The notes under the pieces: model-generated
The model's input: only the letters and a program-made list of their open reading frames with translations
What the model was told of the DNA's origin: nothing
Databases searched by the model: none
In this document: piece after piece, positions 1 through 12,673 of the stretch
Numbering within the stretch: position 1 is the first letter of the stretch
How the letters are laid out: every line of letters begins with the position of its first letter
Translations under genes and position numbers: made by a program
Assembly: GCF_030052815.1 (NCBI RefSeq)
Contig: NC_079493.1
Location: 57,455,191 to 57,519,190, forward strand
Reading direction: 5' to 3'
DNA from: Hevea brasiliensis
Taxonomy: Eukaryota; Streptophyta; Magnoliopsida; Malpighiales; Euphorbiaceae
Length of the DNA: 64,000 nucleotides

Positions 1-5
1 CTTCC

Positions 6-590
6 ATGAGTAATGAGTTACAGAAGCAGCATGAAAACATGCAGACTGCGAGTGAGATCCTCTTTCACCTACAAGAGTTGTATGGTGAGCATAGCAGGAA
101 TGCTAGGTATGAGATATCTAGACAGCTGTTCCGCATGAGGATGTCTGAAGGACATAATGTTGGGGATCATGTCCACAAGATGATTCGGCTGATTGAGCAG
201 TTGGAACATCTTGACTTTAACACGGATTTCCAACTACAGACGGATTTGATCCTTCAGTCCTTTCCTGAGTCTTTTGGGAATTTTGTGACAAATTTTCATA
301 TGACTAAACATGAATGCACCTTGGCTGGTATACTCAACATGCTGGTTATTGCCCAAAAGAATATGCCGAGCAATAAAGGAAAAGAGGTAGCTTTGATTGC
401 ATCTTCTTCTGTTGGAAAGTCCAATAAGAAGAAGGGTAATAAGAAAAAGAAACCTTAGATTCCTGGTCCTTCCAAGAAAATAGCTAAATAGAAAGGGAAG
501 ACTAAAGCTGATAGAGGCAAAGAAAAGTGTTTCCACCGTCAGAAGGATGGGCACTGGGAGAGGAACTGCCCAGAGTATCTTGCTTCTCTA
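6..590 (+). pseudogene. Ty1/copia gag (copy 2), broken
   Basis: Capsid/nucleocapsid part of a copia polyprotein that packages element RNA. The window opens inside the ORF, and the same protein is seen further upstream in the copia copy at 12674. The capsid portion (to about residue 120) is closely similar to that copy. A Lys-rich linker follows, then a zinc knuckle at 528-569 reading C-X2-R-X4-H-X4-C, so the second Cys of the CCHC box is Arg. Two in-frame TAG codons (around 458 and 489) replace CAG codons present in the 13.4-kb copy. Neighbours are protease and integrase fragments of the same element. The identification is firm and the copy cannot make an intact Gag. Confidence 0.85.
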
Positions 591-1028
591 AAGGATAAGA
601 AGGATGGACCTTCGGAAGGTATGTCCATATCTTGTTATTTAGATTATGATGATACTCATAGTTCATCTACAGCTTGGGTTTTAGATACTGGTGCCAGTTC
701 TCACATTTCTTATGCTATACAGGAACTAGCAAATAGTAACAGCTTGCGTTCTCAAGATATTAAAGTCCGGATTGGTAATGGCTCAACTGTTAAAGCTTTA
801 GCCATACGATCTAAATCTTTTTGCATGTTTGGACATGTTTTGTGTTTGGATAATATTTTATATGTACTTGATGCTTTTAAGAACATCATTTTTATATCTA
901 GTTTGACTAGGGATGGCTATGAATTTCAGTTCACAGATGATGTTTGCAATATTTATTTTGGAAATAAATATGTTGGTTTGGGTTATATGAATGATGGTCT
1001 TTATTATTTGGATAATAATGACAAATAG
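591..1028 (+). pseudogene. Ty1/copia aspartic protease domain (copy 2)
   Basis: Retroviral-type aspartic protease domain that would cut the copia polyprotein. The catalytic triplet appears in LDTGASSHI near 680-710, followed by the usual IGNGS flap-side motif near 770-785 and an LDNILYV strand. The domain is open from the Met at 621 to a TAG at 1026, which separates it from the pre-integrase region. It is the only copia protease in the window, because the copia copy at 12.7-16.2 kb has lost this domain. Confidence 0.85.
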
Positions 1029-1463
1029 AAAATGAATGCAAGTGATCTAAATGAATGCAATGCCATGGTGAAAATCAACTCAAGTTCAAAATATATTTGG
1101 CACTTAAGGTTATGTCATGTTGTAGAAGATAAGATTGCAAAACTGGAGAAAACAAGGATTCTTTCCTCATTGGGCTCTGAGCCTACTCCAACTTGTGAAT
1201 CTTGCATTCAGGGAAAAATGACTAAATCACCCTTTGTTGGACAAGGGCTAAGAGCTAAAAATATTTTGGAGCTAATACATAGTGATGTATGTGGTCCATT
1301 TAAGGAAATGGCTAGAGGTGGTTTTCATTACTTTATTACCTTTACTAATGATAAATCAATGTTTGGGTATTTGTATTTGATGAAATACAAACATGTATTC
1401 TTTGAAAAGTTCAAAGAATTTAAATCTAAAGTAGAAAATCAAATAGGTTTGGTTTGCAATTAG
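1029..1463 (+). pseudogene. Ty1/copia pre-integrase and N-terminal integrase, truncated
   Basis: GAG-pre-integrase zinc motif (WHLRLCHV, then C-E-S-C) followed by the start of the integrase core (HSDVCGPF, first catalytic Asp). The ORF then runs into LTR sequence near 1444 through a short shared run (caaata/aaata), so the rest of integrase, RT and RNase H are missing. This looks like an internal deletion joining mid-integrase to mid-LTR. The reading frame is otherwise good and similar to the 13.5-13.9 kb copy. Confidence 0.8.
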
Positions 1464-2455
1464 ATTTTAAAGTCCCTAACATGACTTGAAACCAAATTTA
1501 GGTTATTGGATGTATAGTATAAGTTAAATTTATATTTAAAGTGTTTAAATATGAATTTAATTAATGAGAAATTAATTAATAAAGATTAATTAATTGATTT
1601 ATATTTGATATAAATTGATTAGAAGAAGAGAAATAATTATTTTGGGTTGAGAACTCAAAATTAAGACATAGGGGCATTTTAGTCATTTCACAGGGTGACA
1701 TGTAGCACCATGAGTTGGTGACACATGGCACTACACATAAGCTTACCAAATGTCTTTTAAACAAGTAAGATGATTAAAATTAAGATTAAATATAGGTTTG
1801 ACACTTGGCACAATGTGATTGGGTCAATTAAACCTAGAACCAATCAGAAGGTGACATGTGGCAAGGGTTTTAAGTGATGACCTAACTATATAAGTGTTGC
1901 TATGAAAGAACAAATGGACAAGCTGCTACCTCTTCTTTGTGCCGCCACCTTGAAAGGCTTCTCTCTTCTCTTCTTCTTCATCTCTCATCTATTCCAAGAG
2001 ATTAGCAAACAATCTCTTGAATTAAAAATACTAGAAATCATTTCTAGTGTTCTGTTTACATCTTTAATCTCTCAAAAGGCAAAACTTGATTTTCAAATTC
2101 ATAGAACAAGCTTTAGAAGCTGTTCAAGGGCTACCATAGGTTAACTTGGTGTGGACAAGCTAGAGGGACAGCATCTGGTGTCCTAACGACGAATCCCAAA
2201 GGTACAAATATGCTGCAGTGCATCAAGAGGTTAATGTATTTGTTATTGATGTAATCTAGAATTCTAAAATTAATTTGATTAATTCTAAAATCTTAAATGG
2301 CAAATACAGATCCAAAAACATATTAAAAGAGTTTTAATATGTTGTTTATTATTCAAATAGATAAAAATAAATCTTGCATGATGCATGTGACCATAGGTGA
2401 AAATTTTTGAATTCAATGGTATAAACTTGTGTTTTTCATGCTTCTGCTCCTTTAG
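1444..2455 (+). mobile_element. Distal half of the copia copy 2 3' LTR
   Basis: Collinear with 9890-10896 and 17284-18293, the two LTRs of the complete copia, beginning at the shared GGTTTGG block. It contains a TATA-like box (tatataag near 1887), two adjacent hairpins (1995-2019 and 2028-2050), and the conserved LTR end, here CCTTTA instead of CCTTCA. It is immediately followed by the middle of a gypsy LTR rather than a primer site, so it is a 3' LTR whose element probably inserted into that gypsy LTR. No TSD can be checked because the 5' end is outside the window. Confidence 0.8.
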
Positions 2456-5400
2456 TTGAGATGTGATGAATGATGTTAGTGTCTTATAAATCCAAAAATT
2501 TGGTCAGGAAAGTTAAGGTGAAGCAAGTAGGATGTGTAATGGCTGTGTATTTGATGAAGTGTATAAGGGCAGTATACAATTGAGCTTATAACCCTAATTG
2601 TGTGAACCCAATGGGTATGAGGCCAATTGGGAGCAAAATTGGACATAATATAGGCTAACTTTCATGTTTAGGTCATGCCAAAATTCTACCTAGAAGTGAC
2701 CTAAAAGAATGACTAAATCCGAATTAACATAAAATAAGAACCCAGAATTTAACCACATGAATAGTAATTAGTCTTTTGACCATAACACACCGAAAACAGA
2801 TCCAAATGACCTGAAATTTATACTGTTGGAAAGCTTAGACATAGGGCTACAACTTTGGTAAAGACCACCAAGCCCAGAAATGCCAATTACCAAGTCAAAA
2901 TGATCGCCAAATTTCGGTTACAAAAACTGGCCGAATTGGCTTTGACCTAAAAATGACCTAAACTTTGCAATATAAGTGCAACTTGACCAGCAATAGTAAA
3001 ATGACCATAACTTGGTCCATAGAACTCCAAATGACATGAAATCAGTCCCAAAATTTCAATAAGACATAGATCTACAATATTGGTAATTTGACCAAAATCC
3101 AGAAATCAAGGAAACTAGGTCAATAAACTTGATTAATTTGGCACACTAAATCTAGAATTGGCACATTTAACCATGAAATCCAGAAAATTCAAATAAGCAT
3201 ATCTCCCACAAGATGTGTCCAATTTAAATGAGCCATATCAATTTGGAAAGCTAAGAAAGGCACCTAAAACTTTGTTTTAGACAACTTCCTCAAATTATAA
3301 ATGTATAAGGTTAGAATTTAAAGTCAAAGCCATTGACCTAATTGAGGACTATGCCAATATAGGATCTTTAACTCCAAGTTAACAATTTATCTATAAAGAA
3401 TTCTATAAGACTTGAAAAATGGTAAGCAAAATTTCTAGTTTTCCCTAAGACATAGAGCAACAATACTTATGAAGAATGCTAGACCTCAATGTGATTACAA
3501 ACAGTCCAAATAAATTAGTAAAATCAGAACCGAAAATGCCTAAAAAGGAAACTAAAATTTAGATTTGACCTAGTTATGGTTAATTGACCATAACTTGAGC
3601 TATACAACTCCAAATGGAGTGATTCAAAAAGGAAATTAAAGAAAACACAATGAGAAACAATTTAATGAAGAGAAATCTACTAAATTTACACTGTAGCTAG
3701 GTCCAATAGGCAGTAAACATTGGCCATGAAATCTCAATAATTACAATAAAATGCAATAAGCTTTAAAGTGAAATTGGCAACATAAGTTAACATGTGAGGA
3801 ATGTAAAATGGAATATATTAGTGATATTAAAATTAATTCACCTAGTGTACATTAAAGGTCAGCATTATATGTTGACTAATGCAAGGAATAGTATAAATAA
3901 AATTTAATTATTGAACCTTATTTCTAGAAACAATTTAAATGAGTACTAAAACACTTTAAATTGTGTGTTTCAGTTAGAAGAGACACTGGGAAGGGAAAAG
4001 ACCCACTGAGTCAAAGCCAAGAGGTGACTCATCAGAGGTTTGTGCATAACTAGTTTTTAATTGATTTTGTTCTAAAAATTTCATATGATTAAATGACGTA
4101 TTTTCTTTATGTATTATGTTTATCAAGTATTGGATTTAATTCAATGATTATTGAAATTGTTATAGTATGTATGAATTTAGCTTTGTGAAATGGTATTTCA
4201 ACAAGTATTAAGCATTGTTGTGGAATGAATAAATTATGTTTTGGAAAATTGTGATAGAATATGTTTTGAATTGTGATGGGCTATTTACATGGAAAAATAC
4301 AAATTTATATTTTGAATTGTGATGAGCATAAAAATTATTGGATATTGGAATTGACTTTGAATCGAATTGTGTTGTGATTTATGTTCCCAAAAAGGATAAA
4401 GAGATTTATGATATTCTTTCATATCTCACTATAGATGCTTGACTAGGTTATTACCCATCTCTCTCATTTGTTGAGAAGACAATGGAGTAAGCTTTGTTTT
4501 GATTACCATGGTACGTGCACAGGCTTAAATTATCCTCTTATTAGAGGTTAGATCTAAGTTTTTTTTTTTTTTTTTTGTTATGGCCCTTTCAGAAGTTTCA
4601 TTATTGTGATGTGTACTGTGCACGATGATTCGACCTTCTCGACTATAGGGAGTTAGAATCCGATTCGACCTTCCCGACCATAGGGAGTTAGAATCACCCC
4701 GGAGATGGCCTTTTCGGATTAGTCTTGCATAGTTAGTGAGATAAAGAGTGATTTTTGAATAGTAAATAATTTTGATTTCAAATGGGATTTATGCATAATT
4801 GATTTTGTTAGATTAATCTTTATTTCCATGATTGCTGGAATTACTTTTATTGTTCAATTGTGATTTGACAAATTGAAATTCTTGATCAAGGTTATTTTAA
4901 CAAATGATTATATTATTGGCAATAATTATTTTAACCTTTGGAATTTTTATGAAGTTCAAGATTTTCAAATTATTTGTTATAATTTTGTCAACATATATAT
5001 GGTATTATATTTTAAATTATAGTTGTGCACCACTGAGTTCACCACTCAGCGATAGCTTTGCATGCTGTCGCAGGTGAAAAGAGAATAGAGCAGGTGAGTA
5101 AGCTTCCTTGAAGACATATTCAGATCAGCTCCAAGTATATCATAGGTATACCCATGTACATAGGTTTTGATGTATGCATGTAATAATATGTATGTAAATT
5201 ATTTGAGCAGTTGTATGCAAACTCTCTTGTAAAATATTTTGGTATGTAATTAAATGAAAATTATTGTAATGTAATTTTGAGATTTCATTTACATATATAA
5301 TTTTGTAATATTAATTTTTGAGTCTTGTAATCAATAAAATATTTCTTTTATGATGAGGTTGGTTTAAAAATGAATTAAATTGATTATTGAGATTTGAATT

Positions 5401-5683
5401 GTGAGATGAAATGAAGTTTATTGGAGTTGTATTTGAGAAATCATGTTGGGACTGTTTTCCTTTTCAGGTTTGAAGAACTATTTTCTCAAAATATAGCCGA
5501 CACTCTGCCGAAATTTTGAAAAATTTTTATAATTTCATATTTTAATCGATGATTTAAATTTCACGAAAATTGATTTAAAATCTCTTATAGTATATTTAAT
5601 GGGTTATCGGTAGGCAAAGTACGGTAATTCATTAAGTGTACTACGGGATTATGTTACATCTTACGGAGGAGTAGGGTGTGACA
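2456..5683 (+). mobile_element. Gypsy LTR, plus orientation, 5' part missing
   Basis: AT-rich non-coding sequence related to the other gypsy LTRs here: the part around 2590-3700 matches the middle of the 38619-42989 LTR read on the other strand, and 4000-5683 matches 48300-49903. It ends in GGTGTGACA at 5683, the family's terminus, next to copia internal sequence. The double-hairpin module is at 5033-5070. It also holds a T-run near 4560-4576 and a duplicated ttcgaccttc motif near 4630-4680. The LTR start is not seen, presumably left of the window beyond copia copy 2. Confidence 0.75.
5033..5070 (+). other. LTR double-hairpin module, copy 1
   Basis: Stem 1 is CTGAGT/ACTCAG (5033-5049). Stem 2 is CGATAGC/GCTGTCG (5050-5070) with one U-G pair. 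It is preceded by TGCACCA and followed by CAGGTG, as in the other gypsy LTRs. Confidence 0.75.
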
Positions 5684-5998
5684 CATTAAGCCCATGTCAC
5701 AAGCTTAGTTAGACCGACATCTTGAGAAGATGGGTCTAAGGTATTATAATGAATGGCTCTAGTGCTAGTGGGAGATTGTTAGTAGTGTGCCCTAGAGCAT
5801 ATCATTTAGTATGTATCTTGTACATGTTTTATTAATAAAAAGGCAATTTCACTTTTCTGTTTACATTTATATTTATGTGTAATAGAAAAGGTCCATTGAT
5901 ATTTTGTTAAAAATTCTATTCTTAAGTTGTTAAGAATATGAGTGACAGTATTTCTAGCATAAAGTATCATAAATTGGTTTAGAATTGATGATACTTCA
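5684..5998 (+). mobile_element. Copia copy 3: 3' internal end, PPT and broken 3' LTR
   Basis: 5684-5776 matches 16110-16196, the end of the complete copia's internal region, and includes the polypurine tract GTGGGAGAT just before TGTTAG at 5777. From 5777 the sequence follows the copia LTR start for about 220 bases, then stops after GATACTTCA at 5998 where the Tat LTR begins. The remainder of this LTR should lie beyond the right edge of the window. Confidence 0.85.
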
Positions 5999-6439
5999 TA
6001 TCGTAAAGGTTTTTGCGGTCGCCTGGACGAACACTCACCGAAGTAGGAAAAGTGAGGAGCGCCACTTTAATTTTGAGGGAAATTAAAGAAAACCATTTGT
6101 AAAAGATAAATTAAAAAGAAACCACTTCGAAAACAGAGATTCTAGTTCGGGGTCTGTATACGGGCGGGGAAGGTGTTAGGCACCCCACCTCGTCCCTCAA
6201 CGAGGGTAAGCATATTTAACATTGTGTTCTTCACAACTTAAAACTGGTAATTAGGGGGTTGGAGTGACGTTGTTAATCCTTCGCATGAATAAAAGGAATG
6301 TTTGATATTTCACTATTCAGGGCTGCCCAAGAACATGAGTGCATGAGATGACCCTTAGTGAGTAGGTGTCGGGTAGCGAATTTTTTTTTTTAGGAGGTTA
6401 CTTTGTGTATTGAAGTTGTGATATTTTAATTTGGATTTT

Positions 6440-7065
6440 AGTTAAGAGAATTTAGGCAAGGACTCTCTCCCGATCTCTTGATGTATTTATTTAAGTGAGA
6501 GATTTCGGATAAGAGTTCTCCTCCGATTTCCACATATTTTATTAAACATTTGGCTGAAAATCGGGTAAGAACTCTCCCCCGATCTCTTTAAGTATTCTGT
6601 TGAAGGATTTCGGATAAGAACTCTCCTTCTATCTCCACATTTTATTAAAATTTTGGGCGAGAATCGAGTAAGAACTCTCCCCCGATCTCTTAAAGTATTC
6701 TGTTTAAAGTTTTAAGTGAAGGATCTTGGATAAGAACTCTCCTCCGATCTTCACATTTTATTAAGATTTTGGATGAGAATCGGGTAAGAACTCTCCCCTA
6801 ATCTCATAAAGCATTCTGTTTAAAGTTTTAAGTGAAGGATCTCGGATAAGAACTCTCCTATGATCTCCACATATTTTATTAAAATTTTGGACGAGAATCG
6901 GGTAAGAACTCTCCCCCGATCTCTTAAAAGTATTCTGTTTAAAGTTTTAAGTGAAGGATCTCGGATAAGAACTCTCCTCCGATCTTCACATTTTATTAAA
7001 ATTTTGGATGAGAATCGGGTAAGAACTCTCCCCCGATCTCATAAAGAATTCTGTAGAATTGCATA
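6440..7065. repeat. Tandem hairpin array in Tat LTR, 11 half-units
   Basis: Alternating half-units of about 55-60 bp built around cgggtaagaactctccc..gat and cggataagaactctcct..gat. Each core is an imperfect palindrome (ATCGG...CCGAT). Two half-units make a period of about 118 bp. The 5' LTR carries 13 half-units (59700-60425), one full period more, which accounts for most of the length difference between the LTRs in this part. Short ORFs crossing the array are repeat artefacts. Confidence 0.85.
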
Positions 7066-8560
7066 TTGTAAGAACTTTAAACTAAGGATTATAGCGATCG
7101 AGGGCGCAAGAAACCCATGCAAAGCTTTTCCTAAGCCACAGAGCTTTAAAACTAGAGAGTGGATGCAAGACTAAACTTTCGACCGATGTCCTATGTGATC
7201 ACCTTATCAGAATTCTTTGATTGGCGATATCCGATCTCTTTTAATCACTAGTCGGGGACCCGATCCTATCTCGATTCCCACTCTATTATATTATCACCTG
7301 GGCTCGTTTTGTAACCCAACTTCATAACTTATTTGTTTGGTCTACTATTTGACCTTTTGTTATACCTATCCTTTTATTATTTTTATTTGATTGAAAACTC
7401 TCATATCAAAATACCCCTGCCTACGTCTTTTTTAGTATTTATAAGTTACCAATGAGTTAAACATCTACTCTTAAAGGGGAATGAAAACTAAATGATGATA
7501 AATGAAATTTGCAAAATGAAATAGAAGACATGGGAAATAACTATTGGCTTGGACAATCTATTTTGAGATTTTAGTGCAACTGGATTATAGAAGAAATTTT
7601 AAAAGAAAGCAGGAGAAAATAAACAAGGGTGTTTGACAAAATGATAGTTTAGACATTTACCTGTGGGAAGTTAAGGAGACGGATGGAATGACTCTAGAAT
7701 CCACAACTCTTGCAGAGGTGAGAGCTGACGGCTGAAAGACTAATACTTACTCGAAGTAACGGGAACCAGGTAGGAATGAAGTTGAGCTTTGGATATTAGG
7801 GTGGTGAGAATGAAACTGAACAAAGAAAATGGCCTTGCAGAGCAATGAATGGGCACTGAAAATGAAAATTTCAGGGTTCAGAACTCCTTCGATGCAGATA
7901 CTAAAGAAAACTGGTTTTTAAAGTTTCTCAAAAGCTCAGAATGGAAAAGCAACACCCCTTACCCGTCTACAGTGTAGCCGAGCAAGTTATGCCACTGAGT
8001 TTGCCGGAGCACCAATTTATGTTTCTATTATAATTCATCCCTTTAAAATTCATTTATTTTCAATTTTGATAATTCTGAATTTATCCACAAATTTTATAGA
8101 AAATCCGACAGAGTGCCGGCTGTAAATTGGAAAAACAGTTCTTCTGAACCTGTTTAAAAACACTTCCAAAATAATTTCCAAATCCAAACTCCATTATACA
8201 CATTTAAGTCAATCTCTAACTCTCAATCTCAAATCACAATACTATTTCCAAAACTTTTCTATTCACTTCATCACTAGAAGCATATTCACAAATAATTCTC
8301 AATAGTTTATTTATCAACATACATAATGCAGAAAATCCCAATAATATGAAATTTCATATATTTATATTAATATATAATTACAGGAATTTATAGTTACAAT
8401 CCAAACTAATACAAAATGCAAAATACAAAAGGGCCACCTATAGTCCTAATGTCTTACCATATGTAGTGCAGATGTGAGGTGACTCTGGACACCTGATGCA
8501 ACTCTAAAGACTCACCCCGTCTGATGTCTGCTGGGCTCCCCAGCTAGGTCCCAAGTACCT

Positions 8561-8599
8561 GCGCGTGACAAAAGTGACGCGCTAAGCAATTCTGCTTAG
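8561..8599 (-). other. LTR double-hairpin module, copy 2
   Basis: On the minus strand stem 1 is CTAAGCA/TGCTTAG (8599-8582, perfect 7 bp). Stem 2 pairs GCGCGTGAC with GTGACGCGC (8561-8582) with one mismatch. The same flanks CACCA and AGGTAC are present. Confidence 0.75.
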
Positions 8600-8798
8600 T
8601 GGTGATAATATAAAATAAAATAAAATAAAATAAAATAATTATACAAAATGTATGATTTCATTTTATTGTAGACTTAATTTCTGGTATTATTTATAGTATT
8701 ATTCACTTAAAATTTGATAAGGTTTATTATCATTGCTCGAGTAACCCATACTAGTTGACTACACTGAATAAACGGGTAAACTGGCACTGGGTACTAAG

Positions 8799-10896
8799 TG
8801 TTAGTAGTATGCCCTAGAGCATATCATTTAGTATGTATCTTGTACATATTTTTAATAATAAAAGGCATTTCCACTTTTCCGTTTACATAATATATTTATG
8901 TGTAATAGAAAAGGTCCATTGATATTTTGTTAGAAATATTATTCTTAAGTTGTTAAGAATATGAGTGACAATATTTCTAGCACAAAGTATCATAAATAGG
9001 TTCACAATCGAGGATACTTCATAATAAGGACATGACTTATCCAGAAAGATTGTATTCATGTTTGTTCCCAAGTTATTTATATGAGATATAAATAAGATGG
9101 AATGGTGAGTCTCATGCCATATAACAAACATGATAGGCACTTATAAATGATAAGTAGGCCGAACCAGTGACACTTATGACAAGCACATGGAGTTTACTCT
9201 TGTCAATGTTTTGTCATAAATCATATCAGTGCATATAATCTTTAGACCTGAGATAGCACAGTTATCTTGTATATAGGTAGTTTGAGTTTGATATTGCTTT
9301 CATACTTGTACTATGTATGGGTATATGGGCATGTGTTGGCTCCTCGCTAGTTATATATGGAGGTAGGTGTTGATCAAGAAGGAATCTGCTCCTCTAAGTA
9401 AATAGAGATAAAATCCTATGTTCATTTAATTATTCTTGATGTTTTCAAGTTCCTGCCAGACAGATAGATTTATTCGTAAAAGAGTTTCGATGAGAAAAAT
9501 CTTTTATTCAAGAACTGGAATTAAAAGAGAACATAATATTCATAGCAAATGGAGTTTGACATAAACCATGACTCCAGATTGAGTTGGGATTTTGTAACAG
9601 AGAGATTCTAGTGCATGGTAACATATGATTATAGGTTCATTTAAGGTAAATCTTATTACTAATTGGGTGGCCATGGCATGCTATGCTAGGTGTTAACCAT
9701 GGTCTATGAGGTTCATAAAATGATTTAGAGAAATCATTTATGGTAAGAAAGAGTTCGATGATATTAAGAGTTGATATCATGTCTCATTGCCAATTAGTGA
9801 TGAGCCTAGTAAGTCACACACATACACAAGTTATCACCTATTTAAATATGATTTAATTAATTAATTAAAGAGTTTAATTGATTAATTAAATAGATTTGGT
9901 TTGCAATAAAATTGCAAAGTCCCTAGCATGACTTGAAACCAAATCTAGATTATTGGATGTGTAGTATAAATTAAATTTATATTTAAAGTGTTTAAATATG
10001 AATTTAATTGATGAGAAATTAATTAATAGAGATTAATTAATTAATTTATATTTGATATAAATTAATTAGAAGAAGAAAATAATTATTTTGGGTTAAGACC
10101 TCAAAATTAAGACACAGGGGCATTTTGGTCATTTTGTAAGCAGGACACGTGGCACCATGAGATGGTGACACATGTCATAACACATAAGCTTTACAAATAT
10201 TTTTAATCATGTAAGATGATTAAAATCAAGATTAAATATAGGTTTGACACTTGGCACAATGTGATTGGGTCACTTAAACCTAGAGCTAATCAAAAGGTGA
10301 CATGTGGCTAGGGTTTAATGTGTTAACCTAGCTATTTAAGTGGGGTTATGAAAAGAAAACACAACCAGCAGCCTCTCCTCTCATATGTCACGCCACTTTG
10401 AGCCTCTCCAGCTATTTCTCTTCATCTCTCATCAATTCAAAGAGATTAGCCATCAATCTCTTGAATTAAGAACACTAGAAATTGTTTCTAGTGTCCTGCT
10501 TGCATCTCTAATCTTCTTAAAAGGCGTAACTTGAATTTCTAATTAATAGAAAAGGCTTTAGAAGCTGTTCAAGGGCTGCCATAGGTGTTCTTGGTGTGGA
10601 CAAACTAGAGGGACAACATCTGGTGTCCTCAAGACGATCTCAAAGGCAGACACGCCGCAAAGACATCAAGAGGTTAGTGTAATCGTTTGATTTAATCTAG
10701 GGTTCTAAAATTAATCTGATTAATTTTAAAATCTTAAATGGCAAATACAGATCCAAAAACATATTAAAAGAGTTTTAATATGTTGTTTATCATTGAAATC
10801 AAATAGATAAAAATAAATCTTGCATGGTGCTTGTGACCCTAGGTGAAAATTTTTGAATTCAATGGTATAATCTTGTGTTTTTCACGCCTGCCTTCA
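8799..10896 (+). mobile_element. Copia 5' LTR, 2.1 kb
   Basis: Starts TGTTAGTAG and ends CCTTCA. It contains an AT-rich palindromic stretch near 9850-9890, a TATA-like tatttaag near 10333, then two hairpins (10440-10462 and 10472-10494, the second a perfect 10-bp stem). It is almost identical to 16197-18293. Confidence 0.92.
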
Positions 10897-10912
10897 ATTG
10901 GTATCGAGCCAC
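10897..10912 (+). other. Copia primer-binding site (initiator Met tRNA)
   Basis: TTGGTATCGAGCC lies directly after the LTR. It matches the plant initiator-Met primer site TGGTATCAGAGCC except for one missing A, inside a CAG triplet. This may be a sequence error of the kind described under findings. Confidence 0.85.
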
Positions 10913-12673
10913 TATATTTGCCATTTAGATTGTTGATTATATAATTTAATTGTGTGTTTGATCATGAGATCAAGAGATTCATTGCTGGTTGGATCATGAG
11001 ATGTGGCGTCACACATGGAGAAGCCACCATTGGTGGCGGCAACAATGGTTCCATGGGTGATTCAAGGTTTGGCTTTTAATTCTGCAATTGTTGTATGATC
11101 TAAGGCCTATTCTTTGACTAATTAAAGTGTTTAATTAGTTGTTTTAATCACACAATTAAATTATGATTCAAATCAGAATTTTAAAAATGTTTGAATGTGA
11201 TTCAAATCTGAATTTTAAAAGTTGTTTGAATGAGATTCAAATCTGAATTTTTAAAGTTGTTTGAATCATATTTAAATCTGATTTTTTAAAATTGATTCAA
11301 TAAAATTCAGATCTGATTTTTTAAAAAATATTTGAATGTGATTCAAATCTGATTTTTTAAAAATGTTTGAATGTGATTCAAATCTGAATTTTTGAAGTTG
11401 TTTGAATGTGATTCAAATCTGAATTTTTAAATTTGTTTGAATGAGATTCAAATCTGAATTTTTAAATTTATTTGAATCATATTCAAATCTGAATTTTAAG
11501 TTGAATATGAGATATTCAATTTAATTTAAGAATGTATGTTTTATTTAATTGTTAAATAGTGATATGCATGATGGATGATCATGGACTATAAAAGACCAAT
11601 GTGATTGGATTTATTTCTTTTATGTTTCTTTGGGATTGTAAATTAATTAATTTATTTTAATTTATTTTGGGCATGTATTATTAAGTTTGTAATATTTTTG
11701 GGTTGTAATTTCATTTATTTAAGTTCTTGTAAATTCGCCTTGGTATGCCAAGGATTACTATGTAATATTGGATTGCAAGAAGTTCAAGGAGGTCAAGAGC
11801 ATTGGTGGGACCAGTGGGAGGAATTCAATATCAAGTGTTGATTATGTACTCCTTCAGCAACTCTTGTAAAATGAATGAATGAAATGCACCTAGAATGCCC
11901 CGATTCAATTCTTGGTGGCTCGTAATTGAATCCCTTAGAAAGTCCATGATCATACCATATTTATCGCTTATCCATGAATGCATGAGATGTATGGGAATGT
12001 ATGCAATTATATGATATATGCATGCTAAATGGATAATGTGCAAAGTGAGACCTTAATAGTAATTAGGATGGCTATAAAATCTTCCAAACAAATGATTAAG
12101 TTGGAAATGCTATAATTAAAGTAATTATAACATAAGCCCTCCATTGGGGCAATTATTTTAAGAAATTTTAAATAGTTGCATGAGATGCAATTAATTTAAG
12201 AGATTTTCTTAAGAATAATTGTTAAGCATGAGATGTTGTAAATATGTAAATGGTTTGGTGGCCAATATTGGATGTACTGAGGACATTAAAATTATTTGCA
12301 TAATTATCGCTCAATGGGATCAACTTAACTAATGCAAGATAAGTCAATATTGGATGTACCCGAGATTTTGAGCATTAGGGGCTAGTAAAGGATTGAACCT
12401 CACATGAGATGTGATGGGCAAGGAGTTGCTCACTTATAGTTTATTGTAATTCCAATAATGGATGTACTGAGGATGATCAATAGAATTATAAGAATTCAAT
12501 CACCCACTAGAAATCCATCCAACTAGGATTTCCGCTTTCTACTTTGGAAGTGTAGGATTCGCTAAGTTAGTGGGAGGACCAATTTGATTAAAAGACCATA
12601 ATCATATTTGGTTAATTACATGATACATTTACTAATTAATCTGGTTATTTCGCAATTAATTTTCTCGATAATA
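10913..12673 (+). other. Copia untranslated leader
   Basis: About 1.76 kb between the primer site and gag with no supportable ORF. It holds a ten-unit minisatellite (11160-11510), a long AT-rich part, and a motif like aatattggatgtactgagga repeated near 12267, 12349 and 12459. Long leaders before gag are common in plant copia elements. Confidence 0.7.
11160..11510 (+). repeat. 35-bp minisatellite, about 10 units, in copia leader
   Basis: Units of roughly 35 bp share the core gattcaaatctgaattt, which contains the near-palindrome TTCAAATCTGAA. Units differ at a few positions (gtg/gag/cat before the core), and the end units are the most diverged. Confidence 0.85.

Noticed and set aside
8606..8640. 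(AAAAT)n microsatellite as a functional site
   Set aside because: Simple repeat in an AT-rich LTR; the related LTRs lack it.
11160..11510. CRISPR-like array
   Set aside because: Units are contiguous and diverged with no unique spacers, inside a plant copia leader.
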